A stretch of 64,000 nucleotides of DNA from Halomontanus rarus (GTDB taxonomy: Archaea > Halobacteriota > Halobacteria > Halobacteriales > Natrialbaceae). The translations under genes were made by a program, and so were the position numbers. The DNA lies in the NCBI RefSeq assembly GCF_017357405.1, contig NZ_CP071598.1:992001-1056000 (forward strand), written 5' to 3'. Shown here in pieces: positions 17,822 through 26,981 of the stretch (position 1 is the stretch's first letter; every line of letters begins with the position of its first letter). A model generated the notes under the pieces. It saw nothing but the letters and a program-made list of their open reading frames with translations, did not search any database and was not told the DNA's origin.

Positions 17822-18868
17822 ATGTCTGACGCGCTACGGATAGGTATCATCGGTACCGGCGGTTGGGGAACCCACATCGCAGAACAGTTCCACGAAAATC
17901 CCGACGCGGAGGTCGTCGCGCTGACCGACGTCGTCGCTGAAAACCGCCAACGAGCGGGTGAGACGCTCGCGGTGGGTCCGGACCACCGGTACGAGGACCA
18001 CGAGGCGATGCTAGACGGCGAGGAACTCGACGCCGTCCAGATCACCTCTCCCCACGACTTCCACTACGCTCACACCGTCGACGCGCTCGAACGCGACCTC
18101 CACGTGTTCTGCGAAAAACCGTTCACGCCCGGCCTCGAGCGGGCGCGGGACCTCGCTCGACGAGTCGAGGAGAGCGACCGGGTGCTGATGGTCGGCTATC
18201 AGCGCCACGTCAATCCGGCGTATATCGAAACGCGCGATGCGGTCGCCGGCGGCGAGATCGATCCGAAGATCGTTACCGCCGAACTCACCCAGAACTGGAT
18301 CCAGAACGTCGCCGGAACCTGGCGCGTCGATCCCGATCTCAGCGGCGGCGGACAGCTGTACGACAGCGGCAGTCACCTGCTCGACGCGATCATCTGGATG
18401 ATCGGCGAGGTCCCGACGCAGGTCACCGCCGAGATGGAGTTCGCGGACGACGAAAACCGAGTGGACGTTCAGGCCGCTCTCACGGTTCGATTCGACGGCG
18501 GCACGGTGGCGAGTATCGCCGTCTCCGGTGACTCGCCGGACGTGTACGAGCGGATCACCGTCCGCGGTGACGGCGGACGAAGCGTTCTGGAGGGAACGGG
18601 CTGGTCCCACCGCGAGGTATCGATCACCGACGGCGAGGGCGAGGAGCGAACGGCGGTCGAGGGCGACCTCTCGTCGTACCGAAAAGTCGACGCCTTCGTT
18701 CGGGCAGTTCGAAACGACGAGACGCCCCCGGCGACCGCGACGAACGCGCTGTATGCAACGGCGTTGACCGAAGCAGCCTACGAATCCGCCCGATCCGGCG
18801 AGCGGGTAACGGTCGACGTCGAACTGCCGCGGGCGGAAGACGCGGGCGTTCGAGAACCGAATCGGTAG
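17822..18868 (+). CDS. Gfo/Idh/MocA family oxidoreductase
   Basis: 348-residue NAD(P)-dependent sugar or inositol dehydrogenase-like protein. The Rossmann fold starts with IGIIGTGGWGTH. The catalytic-lysine motif is CEKPF near residue 100, and GGGQLYDSGSHLLDAIIW is the conserved substrate-domain segment with the Asp/His pair. It diverges from the three other family members in the window, which are closer to one another. Its position right after the transporter suggests it processes the imported sugar. Substrate unknown. Confidence 0.9.
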   Translation: MSDALRIGIIGTGGWGTHIAEQFHENPDAEVVALTDVVAENRQRAGETLAVGPDHRYEDHEAMLDGEELDAVQITSPHDFHYAHTVDALERDLHVFCEKPFTPGLERARDLARRVEESDRVLMVGYQRHVNPAYIETRDAVAGGEIDPKIVTAELTQNWIQNVAGTWRVDPDLSGGGQLYDSGSHLLDAIIWMIGEVPTQVTAEMEFADDENRVDVQAALTVRFDGGTVASIAVSGDSPDVYERITVRGDGGRSVLEGTGWSHREVSITDGEGEERTAVEGDLSSYRKVDAFVRAVRNDETPPATATNALYATALTEAAYESARSGERVTVDVELPRAEDAGVREPNR

Positions 18869-18905
18869 GACCGCCGTTCCGGTCGGTTTCGCCGACCGAA
18901 ATCGC

Positions 18906-19310
18906 TCAGAGACGCGATTCCGCGACCGGAACCTCGACCTCGAGTTCTACCAGCGGGGTGTCGCTCGCGAGGCTCGCGACGCCGATCGCCGTGTGGCACG
19001 GATACGGTTCGGCCGCGAAAACGTCACGGTAGACGCCGCTGAACGCGTCGTAATGCGTTCGAATGTCGACCAGATAACTCGTCACCTTGACGACGTCGTC
19101 GAAGTCTTTTCCGACGGCCTCGAGGATGGTCCCGACGTTGTCGAAGGCCTGTCGCGCCTGCGTTTCGACGTCGTCTCCGACGTAGCAGCCGTCCTCGTCC
19201 GTCCCCACTTGCCCCGACATGTAGAGGGTTCCGTTGGCGACGATCGCGGGCGTAAAGTGGTGGTCGGTCGGATCGGACAGTTCGTCCGGCAGAATCTCGG
19301 TTCGATCCAT
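18906..19310 (-). CDS. Rid-family (YjgF/YER057c/UK114) protein
   Basis: 134 residues with the Rid fold: PAIVANGTLYMSGQVGTDEDG near residue 25, VKVTSYLVDIRTHYDAFS, and a C-terminal beta strand VELEVEVPV. Canonical RidA imine deaminases carry an arginine in a PAR(S/T) motif. Here the aligned stretch reads EPYPCHTAIGV, with His in place of Arg, so classical 2-aminoacrylate deaminase activity is doubtful. A GTTATACA element is centred about 25 nt before the ATG. It lies on the opposite strand between two sugar oxidoreductases. Rid-like proteins of other subfamilies act in catabolic pathways, so a role in the local sugar route is possible. Confidence 0.85.
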   Translation of the reverse strand: MDRTEILPDELSDPTDHHFTPAIVANGTLYMSGQVGTDEDGCYVGDDVETQARQAFDNVGTILEAVGKDFDDVVKVTSYLVDIRTHYDAFSGVYRDVFAAEPYPCHTAIGVASLASDTPLVELEVEVPVAESRL

Positions 19311-19331
19311 GCCGAGTCCACCAGAGCGAGT

Positions 19332-19339
19332 TGTATAAC
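19332..19339 (-). promoter_or_regulatory. TATA element of the Rid-family gene
   Basis: On the minus strand GTTATACA is centred about 25 nt before the start codon at 19310, fitting a leaderless transcript. The rest of the 340-nt gap up to 19654 shows nothing else recognisable. Confidence 0.5.
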
Positions 19340-19654
19340 AGTTCGGCCGGGGGAGGAGTGGGTGACCGTCGACAGCAACGAGCGGGACACTGACGGAGAG
19401 CCGTTTACCACCGCCTACCGAGAAGTGGCTCAGTCGGTCGTACGTTCATTTCCCCGTTACCGGGATATACCGCCGTCCGTAACCGGCACTATCGCCTCTA
19501 TCTCGTGCGTACCCTGCTCGAGACCCGCGAGTCGCTCGAATCGCCCGTCGACCGAGTAGCGCTCCCGACGGAAACGCCTCTAAAGAGTACCCGTTAGGGG
19601 GTTCGAAGCCACCGTAGCGAAACAGTTAGGACTTCGGAACGACGACGACGGAGC

Positions 19655-20812
19655 ATGTCGAACACAGGGGACGACCTCACCATCGGACTCGCCGGCCTCG
19701 GCGCACAGGGGATCGCCTACGCTCATCGATTCGGCCGGTTCGATCACACGTATATCGGGGCCGACTTCGATTCGAGCGCCAGGGCCGAGTTCGAGAACGT
19801 TGTCGGCGGAGCGGTCACCGAGAACCCGAAAGACCTGCTCGAGTACGATCTGGACGGATTGATCATCGCACTCCCGCCGAAGTTTCACGAACCGATCGCC
19901 ACTGCGGCGCTCGAATCGGGCGTCGACGTCCTGATCGAAAAGCCGGTCGCTCACACGCTCCACAGCGCTCGGCGGATCGAAAATGCCGCGGACGAGAGCG
20001 ACGCGAACGCGATGGTCGGGTTCTACACCAAGTTCTACAAATCTAGCTCGATTTTGCTTGGATACGTCGCCGACGGCTACTTCGGCGACGTAACGCACGT
20101 CGATGCCGTCATCGAGCGTCGACGCGGCTTGCCCGGTCGCGGGACGTGGTTCACCTCGCAAGATATCGCCGGCGGCGGTGCGCTCATCGACATCGGAATA
20201 CACGCTCTCGACCTCGTGATGGCAATCTACGATTACTCCCCCATCGAATGGACCTGGGGCCAGACGACGACGCAGTTCGGAAACAAAGACGATTATCTGT
20301 ATCTGGAGACGACATCCGAACACAAAGATACCGACCTGTTCGACGTCGAAGATGCGGCCTCCGTGGTAATCGAGTTCGCCAACGGCGGAACGGTGAATCT
20401 CAGGGTCGCGTGGGCGACGAACAACCGCGAACGACACGAGTATCGAATCCACGGAACCGACCGCGGCGCTCGTCTCGATCTGACGCAGGTGTACACGGCA
20501 ACCGTCGGTCGAGAAGAGACGGATATCGTCCAAGAAGACGATATTACCGATCGGGAGATACTCGAACTGTACGACGTTCGGTCCATCGGAGAGAATCACT
20601 TCGTCGATTCGCGGGTCGTCGCCAAGGGTGTCGACGCGTACGAACGGCAGTTGTCGGCGTTCTTCGACGGGATCGGCTCGAGGACTCCGTACGAGAAAAA
20701 CTCGATACGACACGGTGTCAAAGTGCAGGAGGTCGTCGACTCGATCTACCGATCCGCCAGCAAAGGCGAACCGGTACCGACGGATTCGTTCGACGATATC
20801 GACCGCCGGTAG
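19655..20812 (+). CDS. Gfo/Idh/MocA family oxidoreductase
   Basis: 385-residue NAD(P)-dependent dehydrogenase-like protein. It starts with a Rossmann segment (IGLAGLGAQGIAYAHRFG). The catalytic-lysine motif is IEKPVAH near residue 95, and DIAGGGALIDIGIHALDLV is the substrate-domain motif. It shares RRG-PG-G-WFTS and the C-terminal I-RSA pattern with the genes at 23687 and 26061, so the three form one subfamily. An internal segment around YLYLETTSEHKDTDLFDVED is longer than in the other two. The IclR gene follows after 31 nt, with its TATA element abutting this stop codon. Confidence 0.9.
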   Translation: MSNTGDDLTIGLAGLGAQGIAYAHRFGRFDHTYIGADFDSSARAEFENVVGGAVTENPKDLLEYDLDGLIIALPPKFHEPIATAALESGVDVLIEKPVAHTLHSARRIENAADESDANAMVGFYTKFYKSSSILLGYVADGYFGDVTHVDAVIERRRGLPGRGTWFTSQDIAGGGALIDIGIHALDLVMAIYDYSPIEWTWGQTTTQFGNKDDYLYLETTSEHKDTDLFDVEDAASVVIEFANGGTVNLRVAWATNNRERHEYRIHGTDRGARLDLTQVYTATVGREETDIVQEDDITDREILELYDVRSIGENHFVDSRVVAKGVDAYERQLSAFFDGIGSRTPYEKNSIRHGVKVQEVVDSIYRSASKGEPVPTDSFDDIDRR

Positions 20813-20820
20813 ACTTATAC
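20813..20820 (+). promoter_or_regulatory. TATA element of the IclR-family gene
   Basis: ACTTATAC begins immediately after the stop codon of the upstream oxidoreductase and is centred 27 nt before the ATG at 20844. The regulator therefore has its own leaderless promoter despite the tight spacing. Confidence 0.55.
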
Positions 20821-20843
20821 AACGATGTTCGTTATCATCGAAC

Positions 20844-21635
20844 ATGAACGAGGCACCCACGTCGGAACGGGCGGCGCGGACGATCAAGGCGACTCGAGTC
20901 TCTCTGACGATCCTCGAGGAACTGAAGACGCGTGACGGTGCCACGCTCTCCGAACTGGCGACGGACCTGTCGCCGTCGAAGAGTACGCTCCACTGCCACC
21001 TCGGAACCCTGCTCGACGAAGGGTACGTGATCAAAGAGAACGGAGAATACGTGCTGAGTCTCAAGAGTCTCGACCTCGGCGGATACGCCTGTGAGCGAAA
21101 GAACGGCTACAAGAGCGGACAGGAAAACGTGGACAAACTGGCTCGGCAAACGCACCAACCCGTTCAGTTCGTCGTCGCCGAAAACGGCTGGGCGAGCTAT
21201 CTGTACCAGAAGGCAGAACGCGTTCACGAGGTCCCGACGCGGGTCGGATTCACGACGCACCTCCACTGTACCGCTGCGGGGAAGGCGATCCTCGCGAACC
21301 TGTCGGAAGAGACCGTCCGCAAAATCGTCGCAGAACGCGGCCTGCCCGCGTATACGGACCGAACGATTACCACTCGAGACGAACTATTCGACGAACTTGA
21401 ATCTATTCGCTCGGACGACATAGCGTTCGACGTATCCGAACGCTGGGACGGGATCCAGTGCGTCGCAAAACCGGTGCGAACCGCCGACGGCGAAATCCTC
21501 GGCTCCATCAGTATTTCGGCCCAACGCGAGATGGTAACTGAAGAACAGTTCAAGGAGACGTATCCCGCGAAATTAGCGAATTCCGCGAGCGTGATCAGCA
21601 TCAACGCGTCCTACGAATCGATCTATCCAGACTAG
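20844..21635 (+). CDS. IclR-family transcriptional regulator
   Basis: 263-residue DNA-binding regulator. The N-terminal winged helix-turn-helix (residues about 10-65) contains LTILEELKTRDGATLSELAT and SPSKSTLHCHLGTLLDEGYV. The IclR effector domain follows (GFTTHLHCTAAGKAILANL near 150 and GIQCVAKPVRTADGEILGSI near 210). The frame is open far upstream, but the TATA spacing and family alignment fix the start at 20844. In haloarchaea such proteins control local sugar-catabolic genes, so the neighbouring oxidoreductases and transporter are the likely targets. Confidence 0.92.
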   Translation: MNEAPTSERAARTIKATRVSLTILEELKTRDGATLSELATDLSPSKSTLHCHLGTLLDEGYVIKENGEYVLSLKSLDLGGYACERKNGYKSGQENVDKLARQTHQPVQFVVAENGWASYLYQKAERVHEVPTRVGFTTHLHCTAAGKAILANLSEETVRKIVAERGLPAYTDRTITTRDELFDELESIRSDDIAFDVSERWDGIQCVAKPVRTADGEILGSISISAQREMVTEEQFKETYPAKLANSASVISINASYESIYPD

Positions 21636-22058
21636 CCTCGAGCAGTTCGTTGGGGTCTCGAGGGTCGTACCATCCCTAAATTACAAACATATGATTGTAA
21701 TGGCAGAGGTAACGTATCGTTGTCGCGGTGTGGCGTTCGACGGTTAGATCCGAGTGATTCGAGTTGTCGTACGAATCCGTCTAACACCGTTTTACCGCCG
21801 GGAAAACGTTCGGCTTACAATCGTGTGGTCTCGATTGGGGAGTGGTTCACTTCTCGCATCGGTGCAAAAAGAACGGGCGGACGTGTTCGATCGAAGGGAC
21901 ACCAGTAGCCGTACGATATCGTTATACCGAACGTGTCGAACCGCTGGAGACGCCCGGATGCTCGAACGACCGTCCGACGGCCGTGCGATCGGTATAGAAA
22001 TAGTGTCAGTCGGGACGGGCGAACGCCGTCTGGGCGCGGGAGACGAGAATGTGCGAAA
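21636..22058. other. Intergenic region between convergent regulators
   Basis: About 420 nt between the ends of the IclR-family gene (plus) and the TrmB-family gene (minus). Apart from the near-perfect palindrome at 21680-21701 I see no gene. The short open frames are basic and Arg-rich and have no haloarchaeal composition. Confidence 0.5.
21680..21701. promoter_or_regulatory. 22-bp AT-rich near-perfect palindrome
   Basis: ATTACAA, A, CATATG, A, TTGTAAT: an inverted repeat with a single mismatched pair around the central CATATG, about 45 nt after the IclR stop codon. It could be an operator for a dimeric regulator, or a hairpin limiting read-through from the IclR gene. No obvious downstream gene uses it as a promoter. 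Confidence 0.45.
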
Positions 22059-23123
22059 TTACATTTCACGACGCTCGAACCGAATCGTCACTGCTTCATA
22101 GTCTTCCAGAAATGCGCTGTTTCCGCCCACGCTGACGATGCCATCGTCCGTCCGGAGGTCGATCGCGTTCTCGATCACGGATCCTTTCATCGGGTCGATC
22201 AACTGCTGTCGGATGTCGACGACCTCCCCCTCGAGCCACTCCGTCGGCCCGGGGTCGTCCGTCGGTCGTGCCTCGACCGTCGCGTGCAAGTCGGTGCCGT
22301 GGTGCGTGTGAATCGTGGCTTGCATCGTCGCGAATCGGAAGTGCGAGTAGGTTTTCGGCAACGGCTCCGGCGGGTTGACGTAGAGTTCCTCGGCGAACTG
22401 CCACTCGTTGCTCAGGAACGACCCGGAGATAACGGGTTCGATGTAGGGCTGTCCGAAGGCGATCGCCTGCGTTTCCGTCCCCGGGTTCGACAGCAACGTG
22501 CGGGGGGCGACCAGTCCGAAATTACGGTCGACGGTGAGCTGGATGGGAAGCGGGTCCCACCGAACGCGAACCGCGTGGGCGACTCCCTCGAGGGAAATAT
22601 CGCTGCCGTACTCCGCTTCGTCCGTCTCCTCGTACACGATCAACAACACGAATACGTCCCTCTCGACGGCCGCCGACAGGTGACTCTCCAGATCGGACAG
22701 CAGCGAGGAAGGGATCGCGATGGACGTATTCACCTCCGCTTCGTCGACGAGTTGTTGCATTCGCTTCACCAGCGTCGCCCTCGATTTCAGGACTTCGACG
22801 TTTTCGAAGTCCTTCTCCGACCGATTGAACCGGTCGACGAGCTGCCCGTGTAACGTCTCTACTTCGGCGTGCAATTGCTCTTCGACCCGGTCTGGCGGAA
22901 CCGGCCGAAGCTTGGTCGGGGTGACGAAGTCGTTGATTTCGACGAAGTTGCGTTTTTTCAGACGGACTGCGGTGTTGTAGATGTGGCGCTTCGATACCCC
23001 GGCCTGAGCGGCGACCGCACTGGCGGTCGTCTCCCCGCTCTCGAGGATCGCGAGATACGTGTCGATCTCTTTGCTCGTCAGGCCGAACGATCCCAGCGCG
23101 TCGGTCAGATCCTCGTCGGTCAT
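22059..23123 (-). CDS. TrmB-family transcriptional regulator
   Basis: 354 residues. The N-terminal TrmB helix-turn-helix (about 1-75) reads SFGLTSKEIDTYLAILESGE then AQAGVSKRHIYNTAVRLKKR. A linker helix with FNRSEKDFENVEVLKSRATL and a C-terminal effector domain typical of sugar-sensing TrmB proteins follow, ending in VSVGGNSAFLEDYEAVTIRF. Such regulators bind sugars or glycolytic intermediates and control uptake and central-metabolism genes. A TATATAAA element is centred 26 nt before the ATG. It stands alone between two sugar gene blocks and could regulate either transporter. Confidence 0.92.
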   Translation of the reverse strand: MTDEDLTDALGSFGLTSKEIDTYLAILESGETTASAVAAQAGVSKRHIYNTAVRLKKRNFVEINDFVTPTKLRPVPPDRVEEQLHAEVETLHGQLVDRFNRSEKDFENVEVLKSRATLVKRMQQLVDEAEVNTSIAIPSSLLSDLESHLSAAVERDVFVLLIVYEETDEAEYGSDISLEGVAHAVRVRWDPLPIQLTVDRNFGLVAPRTLLSNPGTETQAIAFGQPYIEPVISGSFLSNEWQFAEELYVNPPEPLPKTYSHFRFATMQATIHTHHGTDLHATVEARPTDDPGPTEWLEGEVVDIRQQLIDPMKGSVIENAIDLRTDDGIVSVGGNSAFLEDYEAVTIRFERREM

Positions 23124-23145
23124 GCGCGAGTGATTATTGTCGAAG

Positions 23146-23153
23146 TATATAAA
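23146..23153 (-). promoter_or_regulatory. TATA element of the TrmB-family gene
   Basis: On the minus strand TTTATATA, a near-consensus archaeal TATA box, centred about 26 nt upstream of the ATG at 23123. Confidence 0.6.
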
Positions 23154-23686
23154 GTCTCATTCGAGAGGGTCCGCGAACGGTCGATCTACTCACCGGTCGT
23201 GGCGACGGATTATCCCACCGTACGCCGGTGAAAGAGCCTAATACGGCGGTATTTCGCTGTCGCGTTCCGGTCCCGACGAACCGGTATCGTCCGAAGACCG
23301 ACCGCGGCGACCGAAATTCAATTTCGCAGATTTATCACGATGGTTGATTCTCTCGGAGTCGCACTCGCGGTCACGCTCGAGTGCTAAACCGCCGGGCGAA
23401 CGACCCGGCGTCCCGTTCGAGTAACGCATCGCTTACGCGATCGCTTCCGCCAGTACTCGCTCGAGTAGCACGTCGTTAGTGACACACTATCGATCCCCGT
23501 GACACACCCACGTTCCAGCACTCACTGCAACGAATTTCCCACGTTTCGCGCCTCAGTTCGGCTATTCTCGGTTGGATTTGACGTCGCGGACCCGTCGGGA
23601 GCTTCGTCCAACCGAACGGTTCCCACCGGCTAATACGACCGGAGCCCGAATACATATACGGTCGGTGGAAAGACTTGGGATCGATA
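23154..23686. other. Intergenic region upstream of an oxidoreductase gene
   Basis: About 530 nt between divergent genes. An ACATATAC element at 23652-23659 lies about 31 nt before the ATG at 23687 and is a plausible TATA box. No gene, tRNA or clear repeat is visible in the remainder. Confidence 0.4.
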
Positions 23687-24850
23687 ATGAACGCTTCAGA
23701 ACGAGTGAGAGTTGGCGTCGTCGGTCTCGGGGGAATGGGGACGAATCACGCCGGAAACGTCGTCGACTTCGGACACGAGGTCGTCGCCGGAACGGACGTC
23801 GTCCCGGAGATTCGGGACGCGTTCGCCGCGGAGTTCGACGTTCCGACCTACGAGACGTACGAGGACATGTACGTCCGAGAGGACCTCGACGCGGTCATCG
23901 TCACGACGCCGAACAAGTTCCACGAACCGGCGACCGTCGCCGCCCTGGAATGTGACTACGACGTGCTCTGTGAGAAGCCGCTCGCGGACGACCTGGCGGG
24001 CGCAGAGCGGATCGCCGACGCCGCCACGGAGTCCGAGGGGTTCTGCATGGTCGGCTTCCACAACCGCTTCTCGACCCCGATGACACTCTTCAAGGAACAG
24101 CAGGCCGCCGGGCGGTTCGGAGAGATCACTCACGTCGAAGCGAACTACGTCCGCCGCCGGGGCATTCCCGGCGTCGGGTCGTGGTTCACCTCGAAGGAGC
24201 TCGCCGGCGGCGGCGCGCTGATCGACATCGGCGTCCACATCCTCGACCTCGCACTCCACGCCCTCGAGTTTCCGGAGATCGTCGAAGTGACCGGCGTCAC
24301 CCGCTCGGACTTCGGCGGCCGAACCGACTACGCCGATCCGGACGGCTTCGCCGATCACTGGGACGGCGACGGCGAGACGTTCGACGTCGACGATTCCGTC
24401 ACCGCGTACGTTCGCTGTGCGGACGGAACGACGATCTCGCTGAACGTCTCGTGGGCCGCGAATCGAGCGCCGAAAGACGACCTCGTCGTCCAGGGAACCG
24501 ACGCCGGTGCGGAGTTCTCGCTCCACGACGACGCGCTGACAATCTTCGAAACCGGAACCGAAGGCGGCGACCACTACGCCGACACCGAACTAACCGGATC
24601 GCTCGAACCAGCAGGCCACGCGGCCGAAGACCGACGGTTTCTCGAGGCCGTCCTCGCCGGCGAGGCGCCCGATATCAACACGGTCGAGCAGGGACTGACC
24701 GTCCAGCGCGTCATCGACGCGATCTACCGCTCGAGCGAAGACGGGGAGGCCAAGCGACTCGCACCGATCGGTGGTGCCGAAGACGAGAGCGCAGACGACG
24801 GGACGGACGAAAGCGAACCCGATCGGGACGCGAAGCCGTCGACCCGCTGA
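23687..24850 (+). CDS. Gfo/Idh/MocA family oxidoreductase
   Basis: 387 residues. Rossmann motif VGVVGLGGMGTNHAGN at the start, lysine motif CEKPLADD near residue 98, and SKELAGGGALIDIGVHILDL in the substrate domain. The acidic C-terminal tail (DESADDGTDESEPDRD) is probably disordered. It is very similar along its length to the convergent gene at 24946-26061 (shared segment NYVRRRGIPGVGSWFTSKEL), so the pair looks like an old duplication. It likely oxidises or interconverts a sugar or cyclitol using NAD(P). The start at 23687 removes four extra residues because MNASERVRVGVVG fits the family better. Confidence 0.9.
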   Translation: MNASERVRVGVVGLGGMGTNHAGNVVDFGHEVVAGTDVVPEIRDAFAAEFDVPTYETYEDMYVREDLDAVIVTTPNKFHEPATVAALECDYDVLCEKPLADDLAGAERIADAATESEGFCMVGFHNRFSTPMTLFKEQQAAGRFGEITHVEANYVRRRGIPGVGSWFTSKELAGGGALIDIGVHILDLALHALEFPEIVEVTGVTRSDFGGRTDYADPDGFADHWDGDGETFDVDDSVTAYVRCADGTTISLNVSWAANRAPKDDLVVQGTDAGAEFSLHDDALTIFETGTEGGDHYADTELTGSLEPAGHAAEDRRFLEAVLAGEAPDINTVEQGLTVQRVIDAIYRSSEDGEAKRLAPIGGAEDESADDGTDESEPDRDAKPSTR

Positions 24851-24945
24851 ATCGGCTCCGTCGCGGAATCGTCGGTCCCGTTCGATGACCGTATCTATCG
24901 CATCTGTCGACGGTACGGCCCGTCCGTGTCAGGCCGCTCGGGCGC

Positions 24946-26061
24946 TCACCGACGCTCGTCCGATGGTTCCGACGGTTCCCCCTCGCCGACCGAAACGCAC
25001 GTCCCGCGCTCGGCGGACCGATAAATCGCGTCGATGACGCGTTGGACGGTCAACGCCTGTTCGACCGTGTTCAGGTCGGGGGCGGTTCCCATCTCGACAG
25101 CGTCCAGAAAGAGTTTGTCGCTGCCGGCCCAGCCGCTGTGGTCGATCGACCCCTCGTCGATCGTGGAATCGACGAGGTGATCGGTCCCCTGTTTGCCCGC
25201 ACGGTACAGCGTTAGCTCCTCGCCGCCGAGTTCGAGCTCGGCGCCGGCTCCGGTCCCCCGGACGACGAAATCGTTCGTTTCGGCCTGGTTCGCGGCCCAG
25301 GCGACCTCGAGCGAGATCGTCCGATCGTCGGCGCAACGAATCATGGCGGTCGCCGAGTCTTCGACGTCGAACACCGCCTCCTCGGTCTCGTCGTACCAGT
25401 CGCCCGGGTCCACGTAATCGTCCCGGCGTCCGAACTCCGTCCGGGTGACGGCGAGGACCTCCTCGACCGGTGGGAACGCCATCAGATAGAGCGCCAGATC
25501 GATCGCGTGAACGCCGATATCGACGACGCAACCGCCGCCGGCGAGCTCCTTCGAGGTGAACCACGATCCGACGCCGGGAATGCCTCGGCGGCGGACGTAG
25601 TTGGCCTGAACGTGAGTCACGTCGCCGAAGAATCCCTCCGCCTGGTAGTCTTTGAAGATCTCCGCGGCGGTCGAGAGCCGATTGTGGAAGTTCACCATGC
25701 AGAAGCCCCCGGATTCGGCGGCGGCGTCGGCGATTCGTTCGGCACTCGCCAGATCGTCCGCGAGCGGCTTCTCACAGAGCACGTCGTAGCCCCGCTCGAG
25801 CGCGCTGACGACCGCCGGTTCGTGGAACGTGTTCGGCGTGGATACCGCGACGGCATCGAGGTCTTCGGCGTCGTACATCTCGTCGAAGTCCTCGTAGGTC
25901 GTCGCACCGTAGGTTTCCGCGAACTCCGTTCGAGCCGCGTCGACGAGATCGGCGCCGGCGACGACCTCGTGTCCGAAGTCCGCGGCGTTCGTCGCGTGGG
26001 TCTGTCCCATGAATCCGAGTCCGACGACTCCGAGCCTGACCGAATCGTTTCTCTGGCCCAT
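24946..26061 (-). CDS. Gfo/Idh/MocA family oxidoreductase
   Basis: 371 residues starting MGQRNDSVRLGVVGLGFMG. Lysine motif CEKPLADD, substrate-domain motif ELAGGGCVVDIGVHAIDLAL, and C-terminal LTVQRVIDAIYRSAERG. The frame is open to 26193, but the upstream residues are Arg/Pro-rich and unlike the paralogue. It converges with its close paralogue at 23687-24850 with a gap of about 95 nt. The Cys in GGGCVV replaces Ala of the paralogue, a small active-site-proximal difference that might alter specificity. Confidence 0.9.
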   Translation of the reverse strand: MGQRNDSVRLGVVGLGFMGQTHATNAADFGHEVVAGADLVDAARTEFAETYGATTYEDFDEMYDAEDLDAVAVSTPNTFHEPAVVSALERGYDVLCEKPLADDLASAERIADAAAESGGFCMVNFHNRLSTAAEIFKDYQAEGFFGDVTHVQANYVRRRGIPGVGSWFTSKELAGGGCVVDIGVHAIDLALYLMAFPPVEEVLAVTRTEFGRRDDYVDPGDWYDETEEAVFDVEDSATAMIRCADDRTISLEVAWAANQAETNDFVVRGTGAGAELELGGEELTLYRAGKQGTDHLVDSTIDEGSIDHSGWAGSDKLFLDAVEMGTAPDLNTVEQALTVQRVIDAIYRSAERGTCVSVGEGEPSEPSDERR

Positions 26062-26189
26062 TGGAAGGCGTTCCACAACGTCAGTGAAAAGGTTGATTAT
26101 TGCGGAAAAGCCCTCGCGGGCGAGCGGGCGACGGCGTCGGGGAAGCAGAGAGGTCGAGGGCGAACTCGCGACCGGGGACCGGGGACCGG

Positions 26190-26981
26190 TCACTCGGTGT
26201 CTGGATCGTCGACGACGAGGTCTGCGGTCAGCGGCACGTGATCGGACCGGAAGCGCTCCGCTCGAGGTTCGAGCGCCCGATACCTGCGGACGGAGACGTC
26301 AGGCGAGACGAACACGTAATCGATGCGATCCCGAAGCTCGCCGGTGAAGCCGTGGAAGGTTCCCTCGGGACCTCGAACGGCGCTCGCGACCGCTCGAGCG
26401 TCCGCGAGGCCGCCGTCGGTGACGGTTTCGTACGGGCTCGAGTCTGACGTGCAGTTGCAGTCTCCGGTGACGACGACGGATCGATCGTCCGCCCGTCGTC
26501 GGTCGGCCCGCTCGCGGAGTAGCCGGGCGCTCCCCCGGCGCGCTCGCTCACCCGCGTGATCGAAGTGCACGTTACAGATCCACAGCCGCTCGCCGGTCTC
26601 GCGAACCAGGTCGACCCAGCTCGCGATCCGCGGTAACGCGGCGTCCCACCCGACGCTCGGCTCGTCGGGCGTCTCCGAGAGCCAGAACGTTCCCGTCTCG
26701 ACGGCTTCGTACCCATCCGGTCGCCACGCGATCGGCGCGAGCTCGCCCTCTCGATCGCCGTCCGCCCGCCCCACACCGTACCACTCGTAGCCCGGTAACG
26801 CGTCCTCGAGGTCGTCGTACTGGGTTGCAGTCGCCTCCTGCAAGCCGAGCACGTCCGGATCGAGACGCTCGACCGCCTCGACGACGCGCCGGCGGCGCCG
26901 GGCCCACGGCTGATCGTCGTCGGGCGCGTCGTAGCGGATATTGAAGGTCGTCGCGCGTATCGGGTCGGGTTCGAGAGCCAT
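26190..26981 (-). CDS. Endonuclease/exonuclease/phosphatase family hydrolase
   Basis: 263-residue metal-dependent hydrolase of the DNase I-like fold. Conserved blocks are TTFNIRYDAPDDD, DVLGLQEA (metal-binding Glu), WICNVHFDH, VVVTGDCNC (Asp and Asn), RDRIDYVFVS and RFRSDHVPLTADL with the catalytic SDH. There is no signal peptide. It lies about 112 nt downstream of the second transporter operon on the same strand and could be its last gene. Family members cleave nucleic acids, phospholipids or sugar phosphates, so the substrate is open. Confidence 0.88.
   Translation of the reverse strand: MALEPDPIRATTFNIRYDAPDDDQPWARRRRRVVEAVERLDPDVLGLQEATATQYDDLEDALPGYEWYGVGRADGDREGELAPIAWRPDGYEAVETGTFWLSETPDEPSVGWDAALPRIASWVDLVRETGERLWICNVHFDHAGERARRGSARLLRERADRRRADDRSVVVTGDCNCTSDSSPYETVTDGGLADARAVASAVRGPEGTFHGFTGELRDRIDYVFVSPDVSVRRYRALEPRAERFRSDHVPLTADLVVDDPDTE

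Noticed and set aside
23341..23388. Possible 15-codon peptide gene starting MVDSLGV
   Set aside because: Too short, with no promoter at the right spacing and no sign of conservation that can be judged here.
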